NCBI GenBank assembly: GCA_028277395.1
Contig: JANQGJ010000019.1
Span: forward strand, 57,909 to 121,908
Length of the DNA: 64,000 nt
Direction of reading: 5' to 3'
Origin: Bacteroidales bacterium
Lineage (GTDB): Bacteria; Bacteroidota; Bacteroidia; Bacteroidales; F082
Shown here: positions 17,526 to 26,519 of the stretch, piece after piece
Layout of the letters: every line of letters begins with the position of its first letter
Position numbering within the stretch: the first letter of the stretch is position 1
The notes under the pieces: generated by a model
Seen by the model: the letters and a program-made list of their open reading frames with translations, nothing else
What the model was told of the DNA's origin: nothing
Database searches by the model: none
Position numbers and translations under genes: made by a program

Positions 17526-19361
17526 TTATGTTTTTTTCAGAATAATTCCCGACATTGGTTCTACTGATATCTTCCCAACAACTGTTGAACTATTGAACAT
17601 GTCTTTATAGTTATTAGCAGGGATATCAAAAGTAGCAGCTTCATCATTCATGTTGAATAACACTAATATCTCATCATTATCATCATATCGTTTATACATG
17701 AGCTTGTTATCTTCTGCAAGTAAAAACTCAATGTCACCATTTTCAAGTACTGGATTATCTTTTCTTATTTCGATTATCTTTTTATAAAAATCGAAATGCT
17801 CCTTATCAAAACCAACTTTATCAAAAGTTTTTTCACCTTCCTGAAAGTTATTTCTGTATTCATCTTCGAAATCCATGTCATCCCACCACAGAGGTTTACG
17901 GCAGTCAGGATCGTCAGCTCCCCACATCCCCATTTCATCTCCATTCCATATCTGTGGTGAACCGGGAATTGTAAACTGATGCATTAGATATAGCTTAACT
18001 CTGTTGTATGTTTCCTGCGCAGGTTTGCCTGTTTGGTAAGTTGAGTCGTCGTTTGGTTTTGCCCACACTTTGTACAGGCCTTTGTTATCAAATGATGTAA
18101 GCAGGCGGGGGGAGTCATGTGTTGCTGCGGTATTCATCATCGAATAACGCATTGGTTTATCAAGTCTGCCCCAAAGTGCTTTTAAACTGTCTGCAAATTG
18201 CGATGCGTTTAATTTATGGTCTGTATTTGCAAAAAAGTACCTTGCTGGTCTGTAGATGTGGTAATGCATAACGGCATCAAATATATCTCCCTTCATGTAT
18301 GGAGTCGGGTCCATTAACCTGTCTGGCCATGCTTCCCACCAAATTTCTCCAATTAAATATGCTTCCGGGTTTACAGATTTAATAAATTTCCGGTAATCGC
18401 GCCAAAATCCCATACCAATATGATCTGCAACATCAAGTCTGTATCCATCAATTCCTTTACTTACATCGCCGTTTGGTGCAAGCCAGCGTTTTGAAACTTC
18501 AAAAATGTGTTTTTTAGCACCCTCGTTTATATCACCTTCATAGGGGTGCCCGGGTTTTCTGTCGGTAGTAATATTTACTTTTTTGATCTCGGGCAGGCTG
18601 CGAAGGTCGAACCAGCCATGGTATTTGAATTCATTACTATCGGTAGCCGGATCATCGAAACTTTCCACATCGTACCAGTCAACATAATCTGACTTTTCCT
18701 GGTTCTCAACAATATCTTTAAATGCAAAGAATTCCGTTCCGGTATGATTCCACGAATAATCAACAATTACTTTTATACCTCTTTTGTGCAGTTCATCAAC
18801 AAGTTTAAGGAAAAGTTTATCGGCTGATGTCCATTTCCATGTAGACGGGTCTCCCGGATCCTCAGATGCAATGATCTTGTTATCACCAACCGGGTCGGGA
18901 CCGAAATTAACATCTATGTGCCTCCAGTTTCTGGCATCAAACTTATGAAGCGATGGTGCATCGTTGAGAGGGTTAAAGTAGATAGCTGTAATACCAAGGT
19001 CTTCAAGGTAATCAAGTTTATCCATTACACCCTGCAGATCACCCCCAAACCGCCGGTACTGCAACTTTGAATAGAAATCACCATCCATATCCTCTGCCCA
19101 TTCTTCGGTCCTGTACCAGTTGGAAGTCCATGGTGTGGTACTCCAGTCTTCAGGAACCGGACGGAAATTACTGGTGGCATAGATATTTTCTGCTGTGGGA
19201 TTATTGGTTGTATCGCCATTGTTAAAACGTTCCACAAAAATCTGGTACCAAATCTGTTCGGATGCCCAATCAGGAGGCTGGTTAAAGGGTGTTTCCTTTT
19301 TAGTGTTTTGGCATGATGCAAGCAGAATAGTAAGAAGAAAAATAAAAGGAACTTTTTTCAT
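17526..19361 (-). CDS. GH13 alpha-amylase family lipoprotein
   Basis: A protein of 611 residues with a lipoprotein signal (LLASC, Cys17). The GH13 catalytic set is D310 in GYRLDVADHIG, E339 in LIGEIWWE and D416 in ATHDSPR; region I is DYSWNHTG. The N-terminal part, PPDWASEQIWYQIFVERF, is typical of neopullulanase/cyclomaltodextrinase-like enzymes, and the insert with KFDARNWRHIDVNFGPDP resembles the SusA-type group. The C-terminal domain is a short beta sandwich. The Met at 19361 starts a clean signal; the upstream frame to 19526 is not used. It is convergent with susE and divergent from the secreted-protein operon at 19555. It is likely outer-membrane or periplasmic-facing; location beyond lipidation is inferred. 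Confidence 0.92.
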   Translation of the reverse strand: MKKVPFIFLLTILLASCQNTKKETPFNQPPDWASEQIWYQIFVERFNNGDTTNNPTAENIYATSNFRPVPEDWSTTPWTSNWYRTEEWAEDMDGDFYSKLQYRRFGGDLQGVMDKLDYLEDLGITAIYFNPLNDAPSLHKFDARNWRHIDVNFGPDPVGDNKIIASEDPGDPSTWKWTSADKLFLKLVDELHKRGIKVIVDYSWNHTGTEFFAFKDIVENQEKSDYVDWYDVESFDDPATDSNEFKYHGWFDLRSLPEIKKVNITTDRKPGHPYEGDINEGAKKHIFEVSKRWLAPNGDVSKGIDGYRLDVADHIGMGFWRDYRKFIKSVNPEAYLIGEIWWEAWPDRLMDPTPYMKGDIFDAVMHYHIYRPARYFFANTDHKLNASQFADSLKALWGRLDKPMRYSMMNTAATHDSPRLLTSFDNKGLYKVWAKPNDDSTYQTGKPAQETYNRVKLYLMHQFTIPGSPQIWNGDEMGMWGADDPDCRKPLWWDDMDFEDEYRNNFQEGEKTFDKVGFDKEHFDFYKKIIEIRKDNPVLENGDIEFLLAEDNKLMYKRYDDNDEILVLFNMNDEAATFDIPANNYKDMFNSSTVVGKISVEPMSGIILKKT

Positions 19362-19410
19362 GATTATGGATTTTTTTGTAACTATGATTGTCTGAAAATA
19401 TTTATCTAAA

Positions 19411-19447
19411 ATACAAATAATTAAAGATTTAATTGTTATATTTGTAT
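19411..19447. promoter_or_regulatory. Inverted repeat containing the -7 box of the 19555 operon
   Basis: Arms ATACAAATA (19411-19419) and TATTTGTAT (19439-19447) enclose a smaller repeat ATTAAA-GA-TTTAAT. The right arm overlaps TATATTTG (19437-19444), a perfect -7 box for the gene at 19555. The left arm is a near match for the opposite strand, so divergent promoters may share this symmetrical block. Confidence 0.4.
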
Positions 19448-19554
19448 GAAATAAAAAGCCTGCACTAACCCGGCCAATCCATAGTGCTGTTTTTATATTA
19501 TATGTCTGACTAATGGTTGTCAGCATGTTTTAGTATTAATCTTTAATAAATATT

Positions 19555-20472
19555 ATGGAAAAGTTTAGAAATGTAGCGAATGCAACGAAAATGTTAGCAT
19601 TTGCGATTATGTTTATGGCATGCAGTACATTGCATGCACAATTGATAACCGATGGCGAAACTCCTCCAGACCCCGGAGCAATACCACCGGTAACCGGTTC
19701 CGGTACAGTTGGAACAATTCCTGTTTGGACTGATTTAAGGACTCTTGGGAATAGTGTGATGGTTGAAAAGAATGGGAATATTGGAATTGGGACAAATAAT
19801 CCAAATGATAAATTGGAAGTTCGTGCTGATTGGGCAACATATCGTTTTGATGAAGATGCCTTTTGGGTTAATAATAGTGTTGGTTTACCTTGTATTAGGC
19901 TATCAAGGGGAGGTCACTCATATTTAATTCAACACTCAGGACAGTCTACAGAATTACATGTTATTTATACCGGTAGTTCAAATCCAGTTGCTCGTTTTAA
20001 ATATAATGGAACTGTTTATTTTGATAGAATCTTGTACGTGCCACGTATTATTGCATCAAATGTTGAATTAGGTGAGAGTATAACCGCAAATGATGCAACA
20101 TTTAATAGTATTTTATCAAAAACATTGCATGTGAGCAACAAGATCAATGCAGGTGAAATAGAAGTTGGAGGGAAAGTACATGCCCGAAGTATGCAGGTTT
20201 CACTGGATGCCGGTGCCGATTTCGTATTTGCCGATGATTTTAAACTGAGAAGTATAAGTGAAGTGGAAGAATATGTAGTTAGTCATAACAGACTTCCTGA
20301 TGTGCCATCAGCTGAAGAGATGACAGAAAATGGTATAGATGTTGGTGATTTCCAGGTATTGCTATTACAGAAAGTTGAAGAACTTACACTTTATATTATT
20401 GAACTTGAAAAGAAAAATATGGAGTTGAATTCAAGAGTTTCAGAACTTGAAGATAAAGAAAAGGAGGAATAG
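19555..20472 (+). CDS. Secreted tail-fibre-like protein
   Basis: A protein of 305 residues with a signal peptide (ends TLHAQ). After a Pro/Gly-rich linker comes NGNIGIGTNNPNDKLEV, a motif common in Bacteroidetes proteins annotated as tail-fibre-like. The C-terminal part has ADFVFADDFKLRSISEVEEY and NRLPDVPSAEEM, also typical of that group, and ends in a coiled-coil (VEELTLYIIELEKKNMELNSRVSELEDKEKEE region) as in trimeric fibres. No phage genes are near, so this is not a prophage remnant. It is followed 3 bases later by the 980-residue gene. Function unknown; a surface or matrix role is an inference. Confidence 0.7.
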   Translation: MEKFRNVANATKMLAFAIMFMACSTLHAQLITDGETPPDPGAIPPVTGSGTVGTIPVWTDLRTLGNSVMVEKNGNIGIGTNNPNDKLEVRADWATYRFDEDAFWVNNSVGLPCIRLSRGGHSYLIQHSGQSTELHVIYTGSSNPVARFKYNGTVYFDRILYVPRIIASNVELGESITANDATFNSILSKTLHVSNKINAGEIEVGGKVHARSMQVSLDAGADFVFADDFKLRSISEVEEYVVSHNRLPDVPSAEEMTENGIDVGDFQVLLLQKVEELTLYIIELEKKNMELNSRVSELEDKEKEE

Positions 20473-20475
20473 GTT

Positions 20476-23418
20476 ATGAAAAAAATAGCAATATTTAATA
20501 ATCATATAATATTGACTTTTGTGTTATTATTTAGCTCTGTTTCGATTTCTTTTGCTCAAGTAAATTCTGTAATGAAACAAAACAACCGCTCTAATGATAC
20601 AATTGTTAAATATGGAAACCCTAAGGATGTTCCTGGTGCTGAACGAATAATTTATCGAGCTGGAAAATGCATTAAAGGAAAGACTTCCAAAAAATTAAGT
20701 GATATTCCTCCTTTATCCAGAGAAGATATGGACTCAATTAGAGAAATTAGGGAAAAAAGATTAAATAAAAAGATCAATAAGAAACCGGAAATGAGAACTC
20801 AAAGTGATACAATATTGAGTTTTAAAAATATGAATCAGAAATCTGACTCAGTACAAGAAGGAAAGTTTAGAAACTTCTCAATTACTGCAGAATTGTTATT
20901 TAATGTTAATGGAGAAGATAGTGGCAATCCGCCCGATAGTAACGGTGATGTGGGAGAGACATATTATGTTCATGCAACGAACGATAATTTCTCTATTTAC
21001 AATAAAGAAACTGGAAATTTAGCTTCAGGACCACATTCGTACAGATCAATCTTCAATCATGATGATATTGAACCAACATATGATCCCATAGTAATTTATG
21101 ATCATTTTGCTCATAGATGGTTTGTAGGAATGATTGGATACGATTATAATAATGACGAATATTATTTATTGACCGCTATTACAGTAAATGATGATCCCAC
21201 AGGTGAATGGCAGCCATATTATTGGTTGCATGGAGCCTTGATACCAGATTATCCTAAATTTGGAATTATGCAGGATGGATATTATGTGGCAATATGTAAT
21301 TATGAACAACTAGTAGATCCTGTTGATTTTTTGGTGTTTGAAAGAACAGCTATGTTAGAAGGTTTAGAACCACAAGTAAGAACGATGCATATTGTTTGGG
21401 GCAATGGATACCAACAGTTTCATATTGCACCCCCAGCTCATAACTGCGGACAAATGGAACAAGATAATATGCCAGCAACTTATGTTAGAATAAACGATGA
21501 TGCATGGGGTGGATCAGATGAGTTGATTTTGTATGAATACTCTATTGATTGGGATTGGCCGCTTGGTGATTCATTTATTGAGAAGCAGAGATTAATTGTT
21601 GATGCTTTCACAACTCAGATTGGACAAAATACTGGTTTTGTTGAGCAACCTCAGACAACTAACAAACTTGACCCTATAATGGAGTGTATAATGAACTATC
21701 CTCAATATCGAAATTTTGGAGACTACGAATCAATTGTATGTTGTCATACTGTTATAGCTGATGAAGGACAAACTGGTATAAGATGGTATGAGCTTAGAAG
21801 ATATGGTGGAACTGGAAATTGGTACATCAGGCAACAAAACACCTATTCACCTGATCATAATAATAGGTTTATGGGAAGTATTGCTCTTAATAATGATGGA
21901 CAATTAGGTTTAGCATTCTCAGTATCAGGAACAGGTACATATCCTAGTATTGCCTTTACTGGACAATCTACAAGTGAGTATGCTTTAAAAACTGGATTTA
22001 TGGATTTGCCTGAGGTTATTTTGATGGAAGGAAATCAATCTTACATTAATAACTCTAAATGGGGTGATTATATTAGTATTTCAAATGATCCTATTAATAA
22101 TGATATTTTCTGGTTTACCTCACAGTATGTAAAAAATCAAAGTGATATGCCAATTGGAACTAAGATAGCAGCTTTCAGAATTGAGCATGATTGTGACTGT
22201 GGCAATGGAGTTTGTGAGCCAAGTTGTGGAGAAACTCTCGAAAATTGTGAAGATTGTGATGATGGTAATGATCCGCCTCCACCTCCACCGGGAGGAGTCG
22301 ATTATACGAATGATCCTTATTGGGTAAATTTCAGTTGTGATGGCGAAATTAGCGATTGCATTGTTTCTATTGATGATTTTAAGATTAATTGCAGTGATGA
22401 TAGTGAAGTTGTTGTATGCGAACATCCTAGCTGGGATGGTGTTTATCCAATAAGACTGACTCCCCGGGATGACGGATGCCGGTTTGATTTAAGTGTTGCA
22501 GAACATGAGGAAGCTGGTAATTACGGTCATGGCAGATGGTGTGATAGCGATTATGGCTATCCTGATTATTGTGAATCTGAAGGTTGGTTATTTTGGGAAA
22601 AATGTTTATGTGAATACTGGATGTATTTTATCGAGTTTACGGAATGCGACAATGAACTGAACCCAATTGATATTAAGTTTTCTGACTGGTTGAAAGTTGT
22701 TAGAACGACAGAATTGCCACCACCATCCTTGTGGGTTTATATTTCTTTTTTTGTACCACAGGTAAATATTGGTATCAATCCTATAATTCACCTTGAACCT
22801 GGTAAATATTACAGAATAAAACTTGCCAGTATAGTAAATGGCTGGCAGGAATATACAAAATATGTTTATACAGGAGTTGATGACTTAATTCTGATGAATG
22901 AGATTGATGGAAGACATCTCGCTACAAATAACATAATTTTACAAGATGTTACAATACCTGAAAGCAATGAAGTTGGGCTATTAGCCTCAAATAATATCTG
23001 GATATCTGAAAATACTATGATATTTGAAGGATCGGGATTTACTGCTGATATAATTCCGGATTTGGAATGTAATTCAGCGCCTAAACCCTATAATTTACCA
23101 GGTGTAAAGTCTCTCGTTGCTCATAATTTAATTTCGGAGCGTTCAATTATTAATGAAGTTAAAAATGATAATCCTCAATTGTTTTCTTTGATCCCTAATC
23201 CATCAGAGGGAATTTTCTTGTTAGATCAGCAAGTTAATAATAGGGTATTAATCAACTCCATTAAAATTATAAATTCAAATGCTGAAGTAGTTTATGAAAA
23301 AGAAAACGTTTCCAGTTACAGTTTAACAATTGATTTATCAGATCAAAATGATGGTGTGTATCTATTATATGTTGTAACCATTGATGGAATCGAAACATAC
23401 AAATTAATAAAATGTTAA
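20476..23418 (+). CDS. Large secreted protein with T9SS sorting domain
   Basis: A protein of 980 residues with a signal peptide (ends SFAQ). Residues about 150-570 look like a propeller-type extracellular domain: PPDSNGDVGETYYVHATND followed by repeated blade-like segments resembles secreted proteins with a PPDTNGDVG motif. Residues about 573-596 are Cys-rich (CDCGNGVCEPSCGE), then a linker of six Pro near residue 600, then a second Cys-rich region, and a C-terminal T9SS domain (SLIPNPSEGIF) ending YKLIKC. It is preceded by a strong Shine-Dalgarno AGGAGG at 20462-20467, unusual for this phylum. It forms an operon with the tail-fibre-like gene. I know no function; adhesion or polymer interaction is only inferred from its setting. 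Confidence 0.72.
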   Translation: MKKIAIFNNHIILTFVLLFSSVSISFAQVNSVMKQNNRSNDTIVKYGNPKDVPGAERIIYRAGKCIKGKTSKKLSDIPPLSREDMDSIREIREKRLNKKINKKPEMRTQSDTILSFKNMNQKSDSVQEGKFRNFSITAELLFNVNGEDSGNPPDSNGDVGETYYVHATNDNFSIYNKETGNLASGPHSYRSIFNHDDIEPTYDPIVIYDHFAHRWFVGMIGYDYNNDEYYLLTAITVNDDPTGEWQPYYWLHGALIPDYPKFGIMQDGYYVAICNYEQLVDPVDFLVFERTAMLEGLEPQVRTMHIVWGNGYQQFHIAPPAHNCGQMEQDNMPATYVRINDDAWGGSDELILYEYSIDWDWPLGDSFIEKQRLIVDAFTTQIGQNTGFVEQPQTTNKLDPIMECIMNYPQYRNFGDYESIVCCHTVIADEGQTGIRWYELRRYGGTGNWYIRQQNTYSPDHNNRFMGSIALNNDGQLGLAFSVSGTGTYPSIAFTGQSTSEYALKTGFMDLPEVILMEGNQSYINNSKWGDYISISNDPINNDIFWFTSQYVKNQSDMPIGTKIAAFRIEHDCDCGNGVCEPSCGETLENCEDCDDGNDPPPPPPGGVDYTNDPYWVNFSCDGEISDCIVSIDDFKINCSDDSEVVVCEHPSWDGVYPIRLTPRDDGCRFDLSVAEHEEAGNYGHGRWCDSDYGYPDYCESEGWLFWEKCLCEYWMYFIEFTECDNELNPIDIKFSDWLKVVRTTELPPPSLWVYISFFVPQVNIGINPIIHLEPGKYYRIKLASIVNGWQEYTKYVYTGVDDLILMNEIDGRHLATNNIILQDVTIPESNEVGLLASNNIWISENTMIFEGSGFTADIIPDLECNSAPKPYNLPGVKSLVAHNLISERSIINEVKNDNPQLFSLIPNPSEGIFLLDQQVNNRVLINSIKIINSNAEVVYEKENVSSYSLTIDLSDQNDGVYLLYVVTIDGIETYKLIKC

Positions 23419-23451
23419 TACGGTTGTTGGTATAATTTATAGTAACAAACA

Positions 23452-24027
23452 ATGAATAATTCATTACATAGTTTATTCCTGTTTATTTCTTTCATGCTTT
23501 TTGTCCAAAGCTGTGATAAAGGTTTGATTAGTGAAGAATTGCTAACTAATGAAATGAGGGCCCAAAACCCGTACAATGTATCAGATGAATTTACATTGAT
23601 AGATGAAATGGGTGAGAATTATATTTATGAGGTAAAAACCAGAAAATGTACTATTCATGAAATGCCGGCAGGTAGTACTTCCAGTGGTTATTACCTGGTT
23701 GAAGAAGAAAAGACATCAATTTCTTCTATTAATACAGAAGAGATATATCAGATTAAATTTGAAACTGATGGTAGATATAGGAGGCTAAGAATTCGTATTT
23801 TATTTAAAGACAAGGGATTTGGTTTTGAATTTAAAACACCAATGACACACGAGAATACTCATTATATTGACAGTATCAATATACAGGACCACTGGTATCA
23901 TGATATCTTCATAAATGAAATTGAGAAAGTTGATAACAGAGCATACAAACTGTATTATTCTACTGATTACGGTATTGTGAAAGTTGATTTCTCAGATGGA
24001 TCATATCTTGAATTAGCAGGTAATTAA
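23452..24027 (+). CDS. Hypothetical lipoprotein
   Basis: A protein of 191 residues with a lipoprotein signal (lipobox FVQSC, Cys21 by the Met at 23452). The rest is polar and beta-rich (YQIKFETDGRYRRLRIRILF, KLYYSTDYGIVKVDFSDGSYLEL). I recognise no family. It lies 33 bases after the large T9SS gene on the same strand and is probably the third gene of that operon. Its end faces the terminator of the convergent carbohydrate-binding gene. Confidence 0.65.
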   Translation: MNNSLHSLFLFISFMLFVQSCDKGLISEELLTNEMRAQNPYNVSDEFTLIDEMGENYIYEVKTRKCTIHEMPAGSTSSGYYLVEEEKTSISSINTEEIYQIKFETDGRYRRLRIRILFKDKGFGFEFKTPMTHENTHYIDSINIQDHWYHDIFINEIEKVDNRAYKLYYSTDYGIVKVDFSDGSYLELAGN

Positions 24028-24038
24028 TATTGTAAAAA

Positions 24039-24072
24039 AAACAGCGGATGCCCCAAAGGACAACCGCTGTTT
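24039..24072 (-). terminator. Intrinsic terminator of the two-module binding-protein gene
   Basis: Perfect 9-bp stem AAACAGCGG (24039-24047) and CCGCTGTTT (24064-24072), 16-base loop. Reading the minus strand, it is followed by a run of T (plus-strand A-run 24034-24041). It is 20 bases beyond the minus-strand stop. Confidence 0.8.
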
Positions 24073-24091
24073 CTATATTAATAAAAAGAAT

Positions 24092-25066
24092 TTAGTTCTT
24101 TACAAACTTAGATGTTTGAATTCCTTTATCATTTTTAACGTTGATAATATAAACACCTGTTTGGAGTTCAGCTACATCAATTGTAATCTGTTGTGCTGAT
24201 GCAACTTCAACGGTTCTAACCAGTTTGCCTGTTACATCAAAAACTTCAACCTGGCTTACATCCATAGTGTTGCCAATGTTCAGTACGGTAACAACAGGAT
24301 TTGGATACATGTTGTAGGTAAATTCATTTGGCTCGCCAAAAATACCAGCCTCTATATCTCCCCAAACATCTTCAACAACTACAGCCAAAGTATCAACAAC
24401 CAGCTCACGGTTAGGGTCACCTTCCCATTCGCCACCACTCCAGCTTGGTACTCCACCGGATACAATGAAATATTTAAACCCGTAAGTTCCGGGAGTAATT
24501 GTGAGGGTTAGGGTATAGAAAACATCATCTTCTGTTGACATCATAAAAGGACTCATTGTTCCTGGCTCTGCCCACCATGAAGCAAAATCTCCTGATATAT
24601 AAACAGCATCATTTGCAGGGTCGAAAGGTGCGGCATCAGACATATCAACTGTGAAAGAAACATCCTGAGGTTTTGTTCCCCAAATGTCCATGAGCTCCCT
24701 ATTATCTCTAATATATATTTTGCGGTTTGGATCACCTTCCCACTCATCACCATCTGTCCAGCTTGGTACCCCATCAATAACACGCCAATATTTATACATA
24801 ACTTCACCTGAATCAATGGTTACTGTTAATTCATAAATCATTGGATTCTCTATCTGAGCAGTCATTTTGTAATCTGCATTAGAGCCAGGTTCTGCCCAAT
24901 CAGCAAATGTACCAGACATAAATAGTTCATCTGTAGCAGGGTCGAAAGGATCAGCATCGGTCATATCAACCTGGAATTTGATCTCATACTGAGTTTGTGC
25001 CATTACAAAAGTTCCCATCATAAAGAACATTGCAAGAGCCATAAATTTAAGTGTAGATTTTTTCAT
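24092..25066 (-). CDS. Secreted two-module carbohydrate-binding protein with T9SS domain
   Basis: A protein of 324 residues: signal peptide (ends FVMAQ), two clearly related modules of about 100 residues, and a T9SS sorting domain beginning YNMYPNPVV. Module 1 (about 25-125) has FQVDMTDADPFDPATDELFMSG...FADWAEPG and EWEGDPNR; module 2 (about 130-230) repeats FTVDMSDAAPFDPANDAVYISG...FASWWAEPG and EWEGDPNR. The G-F-x-x-W loop resembles starch-binding beta-sandwich modules such as those in CBM20/48-type proteins. No enzyme motif exists. With LacI next door and a LacI-type operator upstream, maltodextrin binding at the cell surface is likely but inferred. Confidence 0.78.
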   Translation of the reverse strand: MKKSTLKFMALAMFFMMGTFVMAQTQYEIKFQVDMTDADPFDPATDELFMSGTFADWAEPGSNADYKMTAQIENPMIYELTVTIDSGEVMYKYWRVIDGVPSWTDGDEWEGDPNRKIYIRDNRELMDIWGTKPQDVSFTVDMSDAAPFDPANDAVYISGDFASWWAEPGTMSPFMMSTEDDVFYTLTLTITPGTYGFKYFIVSGGVPSWSGGEWEGDPNRELVVDTLAVVVEDVWGDIEAGIFGEPNEFTYNMYPNPVVTVLNIGNTMDVSQVEVFDVTGKLVRTVEVASAQQITIDVAELQTGVYIINVKNDKGIQTSKFVKN

Positions 25067-25103
25067 AATACATATCGTTTAGTTAATAAAAATTTAATAG
25101 TTA

Positions 25104-25121
25104 ATACCAACATTTTGGTAT
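25104..25121. promoter_or_regulatory. Inverted repeat at the start site of the binding-protein gene
   Basis: ATACCAA-CATT-TTGGTAT, perfect 7-bp arms with a 4-base spacer, immediately after the minus-strand -7 box. It may be an operator or the first hairpin of the mRNA leader. Confidence 0.4.
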
Positions 25122-25129
25122 GTTCACTA

Positions 25130-25137
25130 CAAAAATA
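25130..25137 (-). promoter_or_regulatory. -7 promoter box of the binding-protein gene
   Basis: Minus-strand TATTTTTG, a perfect TAnnTTTG match, predicted start near 25124 and a leader of about 58 nt. Confidence 0.5.
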
Positions 25138-25236
25138 GCTTTATTGTTTGTAAAATGCCAGTATTAGCCAAAGAATTTAACTTTTTTAAGAAATTCATTA
25201 ACAAATTGATACGGAGACAGTACCAACTATGAAAAA

Positions 25237-25246
25237 CAAACGTTTG
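25237..25246. promoter_or_regulatory. LacI-type operator, perfect palindrome
   Basis: CAAACGTTTG is fully symmetric with a central CG, as in LacI/GalR operators (for example MalR-type sites of Gram-positive bacteria). It is between the LacI gene and the binding-protein gene, about 117 bp upstream of the predicted start site. Related sites occur at 10943, 11179 and 59937. Confidence 0.55.
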
Positions 25247-25265
25247 CGGTAATATGTAATTTTGC

Positions 25266-26273
25266 TTAACTTGACCCCCTGACTATAAGTTTCGTCTTTA
25301 TCACATTCTTTTCAGGAGTATAATGTGCATCTTCATTTTTTATTCTTTCGAGAAGCATTGTAGTGGCTTTCTTTCCGAGGTTATAGCCAAACTGATCAAC
25401 AGAGGTTAGTTCAGGTTCGCATATTGTAGCATTCCTGCTGTTCTCAAATCCCACAATTTTAAGCTCGTCGGGTATCCTTATTCCAAGCTTTTTGGCGGTT
25501 TTCATTACACCGAGTGCCGTGAGGTCATTTACGGCAAATATCCCGTCAGGCCTGTCAACTTTTTTAAGTACACTTTGCGATATTTTTATTGCAGCCTCAA
25601 ATGTATCACAAGAATACACCAGGTTTTTATCGTATGCAATACCATGATGTTCAAGGGCGTCCATATAGCCACGAAGCCTGTCTTTACCTAATATTAAATG
25701 CTGTGGGGCAGAATAAAAAGCAACTCTCCTGCATCCTCTGGTAATGAGATGGTTAACTGCATCGTATGCTCCTGTGTAATCATCAACAACAACAACGTCG
25801 GCTTGCAGATCATCAATGGCACGGTCATAAAATACAATAGGTATCTCATTGTCAATTATCTGTTGAAAATGAGAAAAATCCTTGGTTTCTTTGGAAAACG
25901 ATACGAGCATTCCGTCAACACGATTGCCAAGTAATGTTTGAGAATTCAACACTTCCCGCATGTATGACTCATTCGACTGCACAACCAGTACATTGTAATT
26001 ATTCTGATAGGCAATTTCTTCAATACCGTTAATAATGGTGGAAAAGAAATGATGTTCGATTTCCGGAACGATAAGACCAATAGTGTTGGTTCTGCTGTTT
26101 TTAAGGTTAAGGGCAATAAGGTTTGGTTTATAACCAAGCAGCTTTGCAAGTTCCTTTACAGCATTCCTGGTTTTAATACTTATATCGGGGTGATCCTTAA
26201 GTGAACGTGAAACTGTAGAAGGCGAAATGCCTAACTTTTCTGCTATGTCTTTTATCGTTACCTGTCGTTTCAT
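25266..26273 (-). CDS. LacI-family transcriptional regulator
   Basis: A protein of 335 residues. The helix-turn-helix is at 3-25 (VTIKDIAEKLGISPSTVSRSL) with the hinge helix to about residue 55 (LAKLLGYKPN). A periplasmic-binding-protein-like effector domain follows (TIGLIVPEIEHHFF, RVDGMLVSFSKET, DGIFAVNDLTALGVM, VVGFENSRNATICEPELTSVDQ). It sits at the edge of starch locus 1, upstream of the binding-protein gene on the same strand. CAAACGTTTG-like sites near promoters of both starch loci make it the likely regulator of both. The ligand, probably a maltodextrin, is inferred. Confidence 0.93.
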   Translation of the reverse strand: MKRQVTIKDIAEKLGISPSTVSRSLKDHPDISIKTRNAVKELAKLLGYKPNLIALNLKNSRTNTIGLIVPEIEHHFFSTIINGIEEIAYQNNYNVLVVQSNESYMREVLNSQTLLGNRVDGMLVSFSKETKDFSHFQQIIDNEIPIVFYDRAIDDLQADVVVVDDYTGAYDAVNHLITRGCRRVAFYSAPQHLILGKDRLRGYMDALEHHGIAYDKNLVYSCDTFEAAIKISQSVLKKVDRPDGIFAVNDLTALGVMKTAKKLGIRIPDELKIVGFENSRNATICEPELTSVDQFGYNLGKKATTMLLERIKNEDAHYTPEKNVIKTKLIVRGSS

Positions 26274-26420
26274 GTTGGTGCAAAAAGTGAAATTCGATGC
26301 AAATTAGTTATTTTTTTTAATAGATGGGAGGTTTTGTTAGTTTCTATACTGTTATGAAGTTGGAGGAATATTTCAAATTTCACAATAAGTATATGAAGAA
26401 TGCAAATAAAGCATGATAAA

Positions 26421-26504
26421 TGTATATAAAAATATACAAAATAATCATAAAAATGTATAATAAGATATACAAAAATGTGAATAGTATGTATATTTATAAA
26501 TTCA
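26421..26504. repeat. Periodic TGTATA-N6-TATACA operator-like repeats
   Basis: Two perfect TGTATA-N6-TATACA inverted repeats start at 26421 and 26454, and a degenerate third (TGTATA-N6-AATTCA) starts at 26487. The spacing is exactly 33 bp each time, close to three helical turns, so all copies face the same side of the DNA. Each dyad is followed by AAA. The third copy overlaps TATATTTA (26489-26496), a 7-of-8 match to the -7 box of the ATPase gene that starts at 26520. A still weaker copy may start at 26388. Confidence 0.55.
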
Positions 26505-26519
26505 AAATACATTTTAGCT

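Noticed and set aside
19555..20472. Prophage remnant on account of the tail-fibre-like gene
   Set aside because: No other phage gene, no integrase, no attachment site; the family is common as ordinary secreted proteins in Bacteroidetes.
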